Positions 45,568 through 54,966 of a stretch of DNA of 64,000 bases are shown piece after piece (position 1 is the stretch's first letter; every line of letters begins with the position of its first letter). The notes beneath the pieces are model-generated. The model made no database searches, was not told the origin of the DNA, and saw only the letters and a program-made list of their open reading frames with translations. Origin of the DNA: Ancylobacter lacus (GTDB lineage: Bacteria; Pseudomonadota; Alphaproteobacteria; Rhizobiales; Xanthobacteraceae); assembly GCF_018390635.1 (NCBI RefSeq), contig NZ_JAHBGE010000064.1, forward strand, positions 1-64,000, read 5' to 3'. The position numbers were made by a program, and so were the translations under genes.

Positions 45568-46234
45568 GCGGGGCCGCCTCCGCCGCGATGCGCCGGTGCA
45601 GCCGCACCATGAAGATGGTGGCGAAGACGGGCGTGATCAGGTTCAGCACCGGCACCGACACCACCACGGCGATGACGAGGCCGGCGATGAAGATGCGCCC
45701 GCCATGGCGCCGGCGCAGCTCGGACGCCTCGGCTTCGCTCCAGTGGCGCATGGCCGCGAGCTGGAAATATTCCCGTCCCAGCAGATAGCCATTGGCGATG
45801 TAGAACACGACGAGGTTCACCCCCGGCACCAGCAGCAGCAGCAGGGCGACGAGGTTCACCGCGATCATCACCCCGAAGAAGCGCAGCGAGAGCAGCAGCG
45901 AGTGCAGCACCGGCAGCGCCCGCCCCACCGGCCCGCCCGGCGGATCGTCCCGCTCCACCCGCTCGGCGACATCGTCGAGGAACAGGCCGGCGATCAGCGA
46001 GGTGACCGGCGGCACCAGGAACACCCCGGCAACCACCAGGCCGAGCGCCGCGATGATGTCGATGAGCAGCTCCGCCCAGCCCCAGTCCAGCGTCACGAAG
46101 CGGGTGAGCGCCGCCTGCGCGCCGATGCCGAGCACGACGACGAGCCCGATCGCCAGCAGGATGGACCGCAGCAGCACGCGGCGGTGCTGCGGGGCGAAGG
46201 TCTCGGCGAAGGAGGCGAGGGCGATCTGGAGCAT
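45521..46234 (-). CDS. EI24/CysZ-like membrane protein
   Basis: A 237-residue inner-membrane protein of the EI24 domain family, to which the sulphate transporter CysZ belongs. Helices include LLIDIIAALGLVVAGVFLV, VAGVFLVPPVTSLIAGLFLD and FIAGLVIAVVVSVPVLNLI; GYLLGREYFQLAAMRH is the family signature. Whether it carries sulphate is unknown. Its last 47 bp overlap the 3' end of nth on the other strand. Confidence 0.85.
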   Translation of the reverse strand: MLQIALASFAETFAPQHRRVLLRSILLAIGLVVVLGIGAQAALTRFVTLDWGWAELLIDIIAALGLVVAGVFLVPPVTSLIAGLFLDDVAERVERDDPPGGPVGRALPVLHSLLLSLRFFGVMIAVNLVALLLLLVPGVNLVVFYIANGYLLGREYFQLAAMRHWSEAEASELRRRHGGRIFIAGLVIAVVVSVPVLNLITPVFATIFMVRLHRRIAAEAAPLRPAGSFPASGTDRR

Positions 46235-46376
46235 GGCGGCATCCGGTGGCGGGCCCTCCTAGTTAGGCATGCGCCGGCCGCCGCTCAAGCCGGGCCGGAG
46301 GGCGTCCGCCCCACCCTTCACGTTGAAACGACTCGGCTTTTTGGAATTTGCCCTTGCGCTGCCGGCGGGGCCGGCG

Positions 46377-46400
46377 GAATCATGATTCGTTCCGGACGAA
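46377..46400. promoter_or_regulatory. Nested palindromes upstream of the amine-oxidase-like gene
   Basis: GAATCATGATTC is a perfect 12-bp palindrome, directly followed by TTCGT-TCCGG-ACGAA, a second dyad. They lie in the ~350-bp gap between the divergent EI24 and amine-oxidase-like genes, which holds no other gene. Operator sites are the natural reading, but no regulator is adjacent. Confidence 0.4.
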
Positions 46401-46584
46401 CGAAACATGAATCGGATGAAGCCCTTAGCCGCCTGTTCTGTCCGCCGTGGCGGATGTGCTAGAGCAGGAGGCCGGGCGTGAACGGCCTGCCGCCGGGGCG
46501 GAGGCCGTGCGCCGGCCGGGCTTTGCCGTCCGCCCGCGGGCGGGCTTCCTGCGGCGTCGCCGCCGCTCCACGCCGGACGGGACC

Positions 46585-47979
46585 ATGACCGACGACACCG
46601 AACATCGCGGGCGGCCCGCCTTCCGTTCCGCCGCTGCCACGGCCCCGAGCCGGCGCGCGCTGCTGGGTCTCGGCGCGGCCGCGCTCGCCCTGCCGGCGCT
46701 TGGGCGTCCGGCCCTGGCGCAGGCGGCCCCCTCGATCGATGTGGCGGTCATCGGCGGCGGCGCGGCGGGCATCGCGGCGGCGCGGCGGCTGGCCGGGCTC
46801 GGCCGCTCCTGCGTGCTGCTGGAGGCGGCCGACCGGCGCGGCGGGCGGGCGCGCACCGTCGACTTCGCCGGCGGCGGGCTCGATCTCGGTGCCAGCCGGC
46901 TCGCCGCCGGCGGCGGGGTCGCGGTGGCGCTGGCGAAGGCGGGCGTCGGCCTCGTGCCGCTGGTGGCGGCGCGGCGGCTCTATGTCGACGGGCGAGAGGC
47001 CCGCGAAAGCGGCTATGACGGTTTCATCGCCGCACTCGGCCGGGCGGAACGGGCGATCGCCGCCACCGCCGACGCCGGTCGCGATATCGCCGCCGCCGCC
47101 GCCATGCCCGAGGGCGGCGAATGGGCGGCGACGCTGGCGGCGCTGCTCGGTCCGCTGGCCTGCGGGCGAAGCCTCGCCGCGATCTCGACGGTGGATCTGG
47201 CCCGCCGGCAGCCCCCGCCGGAGGATGCCCGCCCCGAGGGCATGGGGGTGGGCGATGCGCTGGTGAAGCTGGGCGCCGGGCTCGGCCCCGCGGTGGAACT
47301 GCGGCTGGGCGCGCGGGTGGCGCGCATCGAGAATCTGCGCAGCTCGGTCACGCTGGGGCTGGAGGGTGGCGCCACCCTGCGCGCCCGCGTCGCCATTCTC
47401 GCCGTTCCGGCGGCGGTGATCGCGGCGGGGGCGATCCGCCTCGCGCCGGCGCTGCCCGCCCGGCTGGTCGAGGCGTTCCGCGCCCATCCCGCCGGGATGA
47501 TGGAGCAGGTCGGCTTCGTGCTGCCGGGCAATCCGCTGGATCTGCAGCCGGACGAGCGGGTGGTGATGAAGGCGGCGGGCGGGCCGCCGGCCTTGCTCCA
47601 CGCCCGCATTGGCGGCGGCGATCTGCATGTGCTGCTGTTCGGCGGCGAGCCGGCCGAGGAGATTTCCGCCCGCGGCGAGCCGTCCGGGCTGGCGCTGGCG
47701 CGCGCGGCGCTGGCTGCCGGCTTCGGAGCGCAGGCGGGGGCGGGTGTCGGGAGCGTCGCCGTGTCGCGCTGGACGCGCGATCCGCTGATCCGGGGGGCGA
47801 TGGCGGTGGCCCAGCCGGGCGCGGGCGCGCTGCGCCGGCTGTTCGGCGATCCGCTCGGGCGGCTGATCCTGGCGGGCGAATACACCTCGCCCGACCAGTG
47901 GGGCACGCTGGCGGGGGCGTGGCAGTCCGGCGAACTGGCGGCCGAGCGCGCCGCGCGCCTGATCTCCGGGCCGGCCTAG
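46585..47979 (+). CDS. Tat-exported flavin amine oxidase-like protein
   Basis: A 464-residue FAD protein of the amine oxidase family. A twin-arginine signal (SRRALLGLGAAALALPAL, ending ALAQA) indicates export after folding with FAD. The Rossmann motif is VAVIGGGAAGIAAARRLAG followed by LLEAADRRGGRART; the C-terminal FAD block is RLILAGEYTSPDQWGTLAGA. It resembles flavin monoamine oxidases, but the amine is unknown. The ATG at 46585 gives a normal Tat leader; the open frame starts at 46447. Confidence 0.8.
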   Translation: MTDDTEHRGRPAFRSAAATAPSRRALLGLGAAALALPALGRPALAQAAPSIDVAVIGGGAAGIAAARRLAGLGRSCVLLEAADRRGGRARTVDFAGGGLDLGASRLAAGGGVAVALAKAGVGLVPLVAARRLYVDGREARESGYDGFIAALGRAERAIAATADAGRDIAAAAAMPEGGEWAATLAALLGPLACGRSLAAISTVDLARRQPPPEDARPEGMGVGDALVKLGAGLGPAVELRLGARVARIENLRSSVTLGLEGGATLRARVAILAVPAAVIAAGAIRLAPALPARLVEAFRAHPAGMMEQVGFVLPGNPLDLQPDERVVMKAAGGPPALLHARIGGGDLHVLLFGGEPAEEISARGEPSGLALARAALAAGFGAQAGAGVGSVAVSRWTRDPLIRGAMAVAQPGAGALRRLFGDPLGRLILAGEYTSPDQWGTLAGAWQSGELAAERAARLISGPA

Positions 47980-48120
47980 CCGGCCCGGTCTGAGCTACCT
48001 TGCCGGCCTAGTAGCCGGCCCGGTCTGAGCTACCTTGCCGGCCTAGCCGGCCCGGTCTGAGCTACCTTGCCGGCCTAGCCGGCCCGGTCTCGGGCACCTT
48101 GCCGGCCTGGCCGGCCCGGG
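47980..48120. repeat. 32-bp tandem repeats between converging genes
   Basis: Three nearly perfect 32-bp copies (47980-48011, 48015-48046 and 48047-48078) and one degenerate copy (48079-48110) are followed by a partial unit. A TAG triplet interrupts copies one and two. Each unit can form GCCGGC-CTA-GCCGGC hairpins. The array starts one base after the amine-oxidase-like stop and ends 18 bp before the pheT stop, so repeated hairpins may act as a two-way terminator. Confidence 0.88.
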
Positions 48121-48137
48121 CTTGGTTTCCTTCCGGT

Positions 48138-50543
48138 TCAGCCGCGCAGCGCGGCGCCGGTCTTCCGGGCCACTTCGGCGACGATCTTCGACGTCACCGC
48201 CTCGATCTCCGCATCGGTCAGGGTCTTTTCGCGCGGCTGCAACGTCACGGAGAGCGCGACCGACTTCTTGTCCGCCTCGACTCCGGGGCCCTCGTAAAGG
48301 TCGAACACGTTCACCGCGGTGATCAGCTTGCGGTCAACGCCGGCGGCGGCCTTCACCAGCTCGCCCGCCGCCACGGCGCGCGGCACCACGAAGGCGAAAT
48401 CCCGCTCCACCGGCTGGAAGGCGGCGAGGTCGAGCAGCGGCTTCACCCGCGTCGCCCGCGCCTTCGGCTCGGGGATGCGGTCGAGCACGATCTCGAAGCC
48501 GACCAGCGGGCCCTCCACCTTCAGCGCCTCGATGACGGCGGGATGCAGCTCGCCGAAATGGCCGATCGCATTGGCGCCGAGCCGGAAGGTACCCGAGCGG
48601 CCGGGGTGGAACCAGCCCGGCGCGTCGGCGGAGATCTGCAGGTTCGCCACCGGCGCGTTGCAGGCGGCCAGCACCGCGAGGGCGTCCGCCTTGGCGTCGA
48701 AGGCGTCTACCGCGCCGGCCTTGCCGGACCAGTGGCGGCCGGAACCGCCGGGCTTCGCCGTGCCGCGGCGCAGCCCGGTGGCGACGATGAACTGGTCCTG
48801 CGGGCGGTCGCCCTTGAAGATCTGCCCCACCTCGAACAGCGCGGTGTCGTCCTGGCCGCGGTCGGCATTGGACTGTGCCGCGCGGGCGAGGCCCGGCAGC
48901 AGGCTGGGACGCATGTCCGAGAGGTCGGCGGCGATCGGGTTGGCCAGCGCCAGCGCCGGCTGGCCGCCGCCGAACAGCTCGGCCTGCGCCTTCGGCACGA
49001 AGGACCAGGTGACGGCCTCGACCAGCCCGCGCACGGCGAGCGCGCGCCGCGCCTTGCGCGTGCGCAGCTGCAGCGTGGTGAGAACCGGCTTGCGGGCGGT
49101 CTCGTCGCGGGGGAAGGGGAGGGAGGGCACCCGGTCGAGCCCGAGGATGCGCACCACCTCTTCCACCAGATCGGCCTTGCCCTCGATGTCGCCGCGCCAG
49201 GATGGCGGGGTGACGCGCACCGCGCCGGCCGTGCCTTCCACCGCGAAGCCGAGGCGGCCGAGCGTTTCCACCTGCTCGGCATCGGTCGCGACGAGGCCGG
49301 TGAGCTTCTCGGTGAGGCTCAGCGGGAAGTCGATGACGCGGCGGGTGTCGGGGATGGCGCCGGCCAGCACGATCCCGGACGGCTCGCCGCCGCACAGCTC
49401 GAGAATGAGCGTCGTCGCGAGTTCGAGCCCCGGCACGGTGAAGGCGGGGTCGATGCCGCGCTCGAAGCGGAAGCGGGCGTCGGAGTTCAGCCCGAGCTTG
49501 CGGCCGGTCTGGGCGATGTTGATGGGGTCCCACAGCGCGGATTCGACCAGCACGTCGGTCGTCGCCTCGTCGCAGCCGGACTCCTCGCCGCCCATGACGC
49601 CGGCCAGCGATTCCACCCCCTTGTCATCGGCGATGACGCAGATGCTGGCGTCGAGCGCATAGGTCCGGCCATCGAGGGCCAGTAGGCTCTCGCCCTCCCG
49701 CGCCCGCCGCACCACCAGATCGCCGTGGACCTTGCCGGCATCGAAGACATGCAGCGGCCGGTTGCGGTCGAAGGTGAGGAAATTGGTGACGTCCACCAGC
49801 GCGTTGATGGGGCGCAGGCCGATCGCGCGCAGCTTGGCCTGCAGCCAGTCCGGCGACGGCCCGTTCTTCACGCCGCGGATGAGGCGCAGCGCGAAGGCCG
49901 GGCAGGGCGCGCCGGCCTCGATGGTTACGCCTACCGGGCAGGGGAAGGCGCCGGCCACCGGCGCGACCGCCGGCGTCGCCACGGTGCCGAGCCCGGCGGC
50001 GGCGAGGTCGCGGGCGATGCCGGCGATGCCGAGCCCGTCCGCCCGGTTCGGCGTCACCGCGATCTCGACCACGGGGTCGCCGAGGCCGATCCATTCGGCA
50101 TAGGCGGCGCCGACCGGGGCGTCCTCCGGCAGCTCGATGATGCCGTCGCTCTCCTCGGAAAGCTCCAGCTCGGCGGCCGAGCACAGCATGCCCCGGCTCT
50201 CGACGCCGCGGATGGTGCCGATGCCGAGCGTGATGTCCTTGCCGGGAATATAGGTGCCGGGCGGGGAGAACACGCTCTTCAGCCCGGTGCGGGCGTTGGG
50301 CGCGCCGCACACCACCTGCACCGGCTCGCCGGCGCCGGTGTCGACCATGCAGACGCGCAGCTTGTCGGCATTGGGATGCTGAACGGCGGAGACGACATGG
50401 GCGATCGAGAAGCCCTTCAGCTTCGCCGCCTTGTCCTCGACGCCCTCGACCTCGAAGCCGATGCGGTTCAGCGTGCCGGTCACGTCGTCCAGCGTGTAGT
50501 CGCCGGCAAGATGCTCACGCAGCCAGGAGAGGGTGAATTTCAT
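48138..50543 (-). CDS. pheT: Phenylalanine-tRNA ligase beta subunit
   Basis: The 801-residue beta chain of the (alpha-beta)2 PheRS. An EMAPII-like tRNA-binding domain covers about 39-150 ([20 protein letters not shown]). Editing B3/B4 ([21 protein letters not shown]), B5, the catalytic-like core and the C-terminal ferredoxin-fold anticodon-binding domain ([16 protein letters not shown]) follow in order. Length is standard. It is 21 bp downstream of pheS. Confidence 0.97.
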   Translation of the reverse strand: MKFTLSWLREHLAGDYTLDDVTGTLNRIGFEVEGVEDKAAKLKGFSIAHVVSAVQHPNADKLRVCMVDTGAGEPVQVVCGAPNARTGLKSVFSPPGTYIPGKDITLGIGTIRGVESRGMLCSAAELELSEESDGIIELPEDAPVGAAYAEWIGLGDPVVEIAVTPNRADGLGIAGIARDLAAAGLGTVATPAVAPVAGAFPCPVGVTIEAGAPCPAFALRLIRGVKNGPSPDWLQAKLRAIGLRPINALVDVTNFLTFDRNRPLHVFDAGKVHGDLVVRRAREGESLLALDGRTYALDASICVIADDKGVESLAGVMGGEESGCDEATTDVLVESALWDPINIAQTGRKLGLNSDARFRFERGIDPAFTVPGLELATTLILELCGGEPSGIVLAGAIPDTRRVIDFPLSLTEKLTGLVATDAEQVETLGRLGFAVEGTAGAVRVTPPSWRGDIEGKADLVEEVVRILGLDRVPSLPFPRDETARKPVLTTLQLRTRKARRALAVRGLVEAVTWSFVPKAQAELFGGGQPALALANPIAADLSDMRPSLLPGLARAAQSNADRGQDDTALFEVGQIFKGDRPQDQFIVATGLRRGTAKPGGSGRHWSGKAGAVDAFDAKADALAVLAACNAPVANLQISADAPGWFHPGRSGTFRLGANAIGHFGELHPAVIEALKVEGPLVGFEIVLDRIPEPKARATRVKPLLDLAAFQPVERDFAFVVPRAVAAGELVKAAAGVDRKLITAVNVFDLYEGPGVEADKKSVALSVTLQPREKTLTDAEIEAVTSKIVAEVARKTGAALRG

Positions 50544-50564
50544 GGTTCGGTCTCCTCTCCGGGT

Positions 50565-51665
50565 TCAGTTCGACAGCCCGCCGGCCAGCGTCGGGAAGTC
50601 GAGCGGGCGGAAGCCGTAATGGGAGAGCCAGCGGACATCGGCCTCGAAGAAGGCGCGCAGGTCCGGCATGCCGTATTTGAGCATGGCGATGCGGTCGATG
50701 CCCATGCCCCAGGCGAAGCCCTGATACTCGTCCGGGTCCAGCCCGCAATTCTTCAGCACGTTGGGGTGGACCATGCCGCAGCCGAGAATCTCCAGCCAGT
50801 CCGAGCCCTCGCCGAAGCGGATTTCGCCCGGGCGGGAGCGGTCGCACTGGATGTCGACCTCCATGGACGGCTCGGTGAAGGGGAAGAAGGACGGGCGGAA
50901 CCGCATCTTCACATTGTCCACCTCGAAGAACGCCTTGCAGAACTCCTCGAGGATCCACTTGAGGTGGCCGAGATTGGAGCCCTTGTCGATGACGAGGCCT
51001 TCCACCTGGTGGAACATCGGGGTGTGGGTCTGGTCGCTGTCGGAGCGGTAGGTCCGGCCGGGGCAGATCACGCGGATGGGCGGCTTCTTCGTCAGCATGG
51101 TGCGCACCTGCACCGGCGAGGTGTGGGTGCGCAGCACCAGACGCGAGCCGTCCTCCCTGGTCGGGAGATAGAAGGTGTCGTGCATTTCCCGCGCGGGATG
51201 GCCTTCGGGGAAGTTCAGCGCGGTGAAATTGTGGAAGTCGTCCTCGATGTCCGGCCCTTCGGCGACGGAGAAGCCCATGTCGGCGAAGATGGCGGTCAGT
51301 TCGTCGATGACCTGGGTGATCGGGTGGACACGGCCGGCCTCCGCCGGGCTCTCCCGCACCGGCAGGGTAACGTCGACCCGCTCGGTTTCCAGACGCAGGG
51401 CGAGGGCGGCGGCCTTCAGCGCGGCGCGGCGGGCGGCGATGGCCTCGTTGAGGCGGTCGCGCAGGCCGTTGATGGCCGGGCCGGCGCTCTTGCGCTGCTC
51501 CGGCGTCATGCCGCCGAGGCTCTTCAGCAGCTCGGAGACCGAACCCTTCTTGCCGAGGGCGGCGACGCGAACCGCCTCCAGCGCGGCTTCGTCGGCGGCG
51601 TCGGTGACGGCGGCGCGCAGCTCGCCTTCGAGGGCGGCCAGATCGGGCAGCGTTTCGGCGGACAT
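50565..51665 (-). CDS. pheS: Phenylalanine-tRNA ligase alpha subunit
   Basis: The 366-residue catalytic chain of PheRS. An N-terminal coiled-coil (about 1-90) contacts tRNA. The class II core has motif 2 [33 protein letters not shown], and motif 3 [16 protein letters not shown]. The ATG at 51665 is the family start; the open frame continues upstream. A hairpin separates it from rplT. Confidence 0.97.
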   Translation of the reverse strand: MSAETLPDLAALEGELRAAVTDAADEAALEAVRVAALGKKGSVSELLKSLGGMTPEQRKSAGPAINGLRDRLNEAIAARRAALKAAALALRLETERVDVTLPVRESPAEAGRVHPITQVIDELTAIFADMGFSVAEGPDIEDDFHNFTALNFPEGHPAREMHDTFYLPTREDGSRLVLRTHTSPVQVRTMLTKKPPIRVICPGRTYRSDSDQTHTPMFHQVEGLVIDKGSNLGHLKWILEEFCKAFFEVDNVKMRFRPSFFPFTEPSMEVDIQCDRSRPGEIRFGEGSDWLEILGCGMVHPNVLKNCGLDPDEYQGFAWGMGIDRIAMLKYGMPDLRAFFEADVRWLSHYGFRPLDFPTLAGGLSN

Positions 51666-51774
51666 GATCGTTGTTCTCGGCTGGAAGCGGAAGGCCAATG
51701 CGGGAGCGGTCGTCGGTCGGGCGGTGCCGGCGGGCTTATAGCCGGGCGGGGGCGCCGCGCAAAGCCGCGAACGC

Positions 51775-51807
51775 AAAGAGCCCCGGCGCTCGCGCGCGGG
51801 GCTCTTT
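51775..51807. terminator. Hairpin between rplT and pheS
   Basis: AAAGAGCCCC pairs perfectly with GGGGCTCTTT (plus one more G-C) around an 11-nt loop. On the minus strand it follows rplT by 28 bp and ends in TTT. It can end the rpmI-rplT message or cut read-through to pheST. No Phe-rich leader peptide was found between it and pheS. Confidence 0.7.
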
Positions 51808-51835
51808 CGTGTCGGGTCCCGGCAGTTTCGGGAAA

Positions 51836-52204
51836 TCAGGCCGGCTGGGCTTCCAGCGCGGCCTTCGCCTGATCGACCAGGGCCTTGAAGGCCTCGGGCT
51901 CGTGGATGGCGATATCCGAGAGCACCTTGCGGTCGACCTCGATCCCGGCCTTGCCGAGACCGTCGATAAATCGGCCATAGGTGAAGCCGAGCTCACGGGT
52001 GGCCGCGTTGATGCGCTGGATCCAGAGCGCGCGGAAGTTGCGCTTCTTCACCTTGCGGTCGCGATAGGCGTATTGCTGCGCCTTCTCCACCGCCTGCTTG
52101 GCGACGCGGATGGTATTCTTGCGGCGGCCGAAGTAACCCTTCGCGGCCTTCAGCACCTTCTTGTGCTTGGCATGCGAGGTTACGCCGCGTTTGACACGGG
52201 CCAT
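51836..52204 (-). CDS. rplT: 50S ribosomal protein L20
   Basis: The 122-residue L20, binding 23S rRNA early in large-subunit assembly. It begins [20 protein letters not shown] and contains YGRRKNT-like [14 protein letters not shown] and the conserved [18 protein letters not shown]. It is 34 bp downstream of rpmI. Confidence 0.98.
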   Translation of the reverse strand: MARVKRGVTSHAKHKKVLKAAKGYFGRRKNTIRVAKQAVEKAQQYAYRDRKVKKRNFRALWIQRINAATRELGFTYGRFIDGLGKAGIEVDRKVLSDIAIHEPEAFKALVDQAKAALEAQPA

Positions 52205-52238
52205 GGGAGATCTCCTGGGCTAACTGGCGAGGCTGGCG

Positions 52239-52439
52239 TCAGCCGTTGGGCAGAAAGAACTTGCGAACATTCTGGGCATCACGCTCGGACATGATCGTGG
52301 TGCCGCGCTGGTCGCGGATCTGCTTGTTGGTGCGCTTGATCATGCCATGGCGCTTGTTCGCCTGGGCCATGATCACCTTGCCGGTGCCGGAGAGCTTGAA
52401 GCGCTTCTTCGCTCCGGACTTGGTCTTCATCTTGGGCAT
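52239..52439 (-). CDS. rpmI: 50S ribosomal protein L35
   Basis: The 66-residue L35, starting [20 protein letters not shown] and ending VRKFFLPNG, standard for the family. The ATG at 52439 is the family start although the frame opens earlier. infC, which often precedes rpmI, is not in this window. Confidence 0.98.
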   Translation of the reverse strand: MPKMKTKSGAKKRFKLSGTGKVIMAQANKRHGMIKRTNKQIRDQRGTTIMSERDAQNVRKFFLPNG

Positions 52440-52613
52440 TTGGCTCTGTCTCCACGGCCGACGCTTCCCCCGGAGGGGCGTACGGCCCAATTTAGTGTGA
52501 GCGTTCGAACCGCCACGGCAGCCCTTGTAGCCGGTCGGTTCGGTAAGGCCGCTCCCTCTACAGGAGGCGGCCCGGGATTACAAGGCCCCGCGCGGGCGGG
52601 ACGGTGGAGAGGT

Positions 52614-52641
52614 GCCGTCCGCGCGGGGCCGTGCGGACGGC
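52614..52641. terminator. Hairpin downstream of the SH3 protein gene
   Basis: GCCGTCCGC and GCGGACGGC form a 9-bp stem around a 10-nt loop, 13 bp past the minus-strand stop at 52655. It has no T run; a further GC-rich near-palindrome lies beside it at about 52585-52600. Confidence 0.5.
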
Positions 52642-52654
52642 GGGTGCGTGCCGG

Positions 52655-53800
52655 TCAGTTGCCGTTGTCGCACACCGAACCGGGAATGCGCTGGCACCCG
52701 CCGGTCTTGTCGACGCCGCGGCCGCGCACCGGCTGCTGCTTCTGTCCCTGAGGCTGGCCCTGCGGCTGGGGCTGGGGCTGCGGTTGAGACTGCGGCTGGG
52801 GTTGGGGCTGCTGCTGAGGTTGAGGCTGTGGCTGAGGCTGTGGCTGGGGTTGTGGCTGTTGCTGCGGCTGCGGCTGCGGCTGCGGCTGGCCTTGGCCTTG
52901 GGGCGGCCGGTTCTGAACCTGCCCCTGCTGAGGCTGCCCCTGCCCCTGCTGAGGCGGCCGGTTCTGCCCCTGCGGCTGGCCTTGCCCCTGCGGCTGTCCC
53001 TGCGGCGGCTGTCCCTGTGGCTGTCCCTGCCCCGGCGGGCGATTTTGCGGGGGATTTCCGCCCTGTCCGTTCCCGCCCTGCGGCGGTCTGCCGTTCTGGC
53101 CGTTCCAGCCCCCCTGTGGCGGCCGGTTGTCATAGCCGTTCCAGCCCTGAGGCGGACGGCCATTGCCGTTCCAGCCACCCTGTGAAGGCTGGTTGCCATA
53201 GCCATTGTTCCAGCCCTGGGGCGGGCGGCCATTGCCGTTCCAGCCCCCCTGCGGCGGCGGATTGCCATAGCCATTGTCCCAGCCCTGCGGCGGGCGGCCA
53301 TTGCCGTTCCAGCCCCCCTGTGGCGGCGGGTTGCCATAGCCATTGTCCCAGCCGCTGGAGCGCGGGGGAGGGGCCTGGTTCCAGCCGCCCGGCGGGGGAT
53401 AGCCGGGCCGGCCCCAGCGGTCCTGCGTGGTGTACCAGGGCTGCCGGCGGTAGTAGCGGCCCCAGTAGTCGTTGAAGCTGAACGCCACGATCGGCACGCC
53501 CAGCCGCGGCGCATAATCGGGAAAATCGACCGGCCGGCCCTGATAGTAGTAGCCGATATAGCTGCCCGCGACCCAGCCGCGGGAGCCGCCGAGTTCGATG
53601 TCGCACCATGAGATGTCCTCAAGGCAGCCATGGACTTCCAGCGGCGTGCCCTGCGGCAGCACCGCGACCGGGGGGTAGGCCGTGCCGGGGCCCGAGCGCA
53701 GATTGACGTTGGTGGTGACGAACCCGCTCACGGCCAGCGCGGCGCCGGTGCCAGCGAGGAGGGCCAGGGCAGCGCCAAGGCCGGCGGCGACGATTCTCAT
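52655..53800 (-). CDS. Secreted SH3b protein with Gly/Pro/Gln repeat tail
   Basis: A 381-residue exported protein. A signal peptide (about 1-23) leads to a bacterial SH3 domain (about 26-82, NVNLRSGPGTAYPPVAVLPQ ... GWVAGSYIGYYY). An aromatic Tyr/Trp/Arg segment (about 100-140) follows. Four 23-residue repeats (150-172, 173-195, 196-218, 219-241) are based on GWDNGYGNPPPQGG. Residues 250-355 are almost pure Gln/Pro/Gly, and the last 20 hold two Cys. SH3b domains often bind peptidoglycan peptides. The tail looks disordered. The ATG at 53800 follows GGGAG. Confidence 0.82.
   Translation of the reverse strand: MRIVAAGLGAALALLAGTGAALAVSGFVTTNVNLRSGPGTAYPPVAVLPQGTPLEVHGCLEDISWCDIELGGSRGWVAGSYIGYYYQGRPVDFPDYAPRLGVPIVAFSFNDYWGRYYRRQPWYTTQDRWGRPGYPPPGGWNQAPPPRSSGWDNGYGNPPPQGGWNGNGRPPQGWDNGYGNPPPQGGWNGNGRPPQGWNNGYGNQPSQGGWNGNGRPPQGWNGYDNRPPQGGWNGQNGRPPQGGNGQGGNPPQNRPPGQGQPQGQPPQGQPQGQGQPQGQNRPPQQGQGQPQQGQVQNRPPQGQGQPQPQPQPQQQPQPQPQPQPQPQPQQQPQPQPQSQPQPQPQPQGQPQGQKQQPVRGRGVDKTGGCQRIPGSVCDNGN
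53078..53353 (-). repeat. Four 69-bp coding repeats in the SH3 protein
   Basis: Four in-frame 69-bp units encode the 23-residue Gly/Asn/Trp/Pro repeats of the SH3 protein. The first three are nearly identical in DNA as well as protein; the fourth is diverged. Copy number is likely to vary between strains by slippage. Confidence 0.85.
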
Positions 53801-54065
53801 CAAGACACTCCCTGCGTGCCGAGCACGCCCCTGAAACAATACGCGAAGCACGCCCTGAACACGCCCGCCTCGCAAAGCGTTCCTTCTGCGCCGACCGCAC
53901 GATTCCTCACCGTCCATGCGGCGGCTTCGTGGTGCCGCGGTGTCGGGCCTGCGCCGGAAGCGGGGAAACTCGATACCACGGCACATTGCCTGCATGTCGC
54001 GAAGCGGACAGGATGCACAGGCCATCCTCCCATTCCCTGCGCTCCTGTACCCGGAATCCCAGCCT

Positions 54066-54869
54066 ATGCTCGGCACTCTGCTCGAAGCCCTCCTGCTCGG
54101 CCTTCTTGAAGGCCTGACGGAGTTCCTCCCGGTTTCCTCGACCGGCCACATCCTGCTCGCGGGCTATTTCCTCGGCTTCGAAAGTGCCGGCAAGACGTTC
54201 GAGGTGCTGATCCAGCTCGGCGCCATCCTCGCCATCGTCACGGTCTATTTCAGCCGGTTCTGGCAGGTTCTGGTCACGCTGCCGTCAAGCCCGCGCTCGC
54301 GCAGCTTCGTGCTGGGCATTCTCATCGCCTTCCTGCCCGCGGCGGTCATTGGCGGGCTTGCCCATGGCTTCATCAAGAGCGTGCTGTTCGAATCGCCGGC
54401 GCTGATCTGCATCATGCTGATTCTCGGCGGCATCGTGCTGCTGTGGGTGGACACGCTGTCGTTCAAGCCGCGCTATACCGACGCCATGGCCTTCCCGCCC
54501 TCGCTGGCCTTCCGAATCGGTCTGGTGCAGTGCCTCGCCATGGTGCCGGGCGTGTCGCGCTCCGGCTCCACCATCGTGGGCGGGCTGCTGATGGGGGCGA
54601 GCAAGCCGGCGGCGGCGGAGTTCTCCTTCTTCCTCGCCCTGCCGACCATGGCGGGCGCCTTCACCTACGATCTCTACAAGAACCGCAGCCTGCTGACCCT
54701 CGACGACGGCCTCATCATCGGGGTCGGCTTCGTGGCGGCCTTCATCACCGCGGTCATCGTGGTCAAGGGGCTGATCGCCTTCGTCTCCCGGCACGGGCTG
54801 ACCCCGTTCGGCTGGTGGCGCATCCTGGTGGGCGGCGTCGGCCTCATCGCGCTGGCGCTGGTCGGCTGA
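54066..54869 (+). CDS. uppP: Undecaprenyl-diphosphatase UppP/BacA
   Basis: A 267-residue inner-membrane enzyme recycling undecaprenyl diphosphate for cell-wall and polysaccharide synthesis; overproduction gives bacitracin resistance. Catalytic motifs are [17 protein letters not shown] near the N-terminus and [17 protein letters not shown] in the second half. Eight or so membrane helices are visible. The ATG at 54066 is the family start; the open frame begins earlier. Confidence 0.96.
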   Translation: MLGTLLEALLLGLLEGLTEFLPVSSTGHILLAGYFLGFESAGKTFEVLIQLGAILAIVTVYFSRFWQVLVTLPSSPRSRSFVLGILIAFLPAAVIGGLAHGFIKSVLFESPALICIMLILGGIVLLWVDTLSFKPRYTDAMAFPPSLAFRIGLVQCLAMVPGVSRSGSTIVGGLLMGASKPAAAEFSFFLALPTMAGAFTYDLYKNRSLLTLDDGLIIGVGFVAAFITAVIVVKGLIAFVSRHGLTPFGWWRILVGGVGLIALALVG

Positions 54870-54891
54870 GCCGCCGCCACCTTCCGCCAAC

Positions 54892-54916
54892 AAAAAGGGG
54901 AGGCGCGAGCCTCCCC
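54892..54916. terminator. Bidirectional terminator
   Basis: GGGGAGGC-GCGA-GCCTCCCC forms an 8-bp perfect stem. On the minus strand it is followed by TTTTTG, a strong terminator for the NDUFA9-like gene; it also lies 27 bp past the uppP stop. Confidence 0.8.
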
Positions 54917-54966
54917 TGTCTTCCCGTTCCGATGGCGCTGCCGCGGCGCCTGCGCGCGGCGGAAAC

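Noticed and set aside
46447-46584. Longer N-terminus of the amine oxidase-like protein
   Set aside because: The extra 46 residues would bury the twin-arginine signal; the ATG at 46585 gives a normal leader.
51666-51835. Phe-rich attenuator peptide before pheS
   Set aside because: The leader has a hairpin but no short frame with a run of Phe codons.
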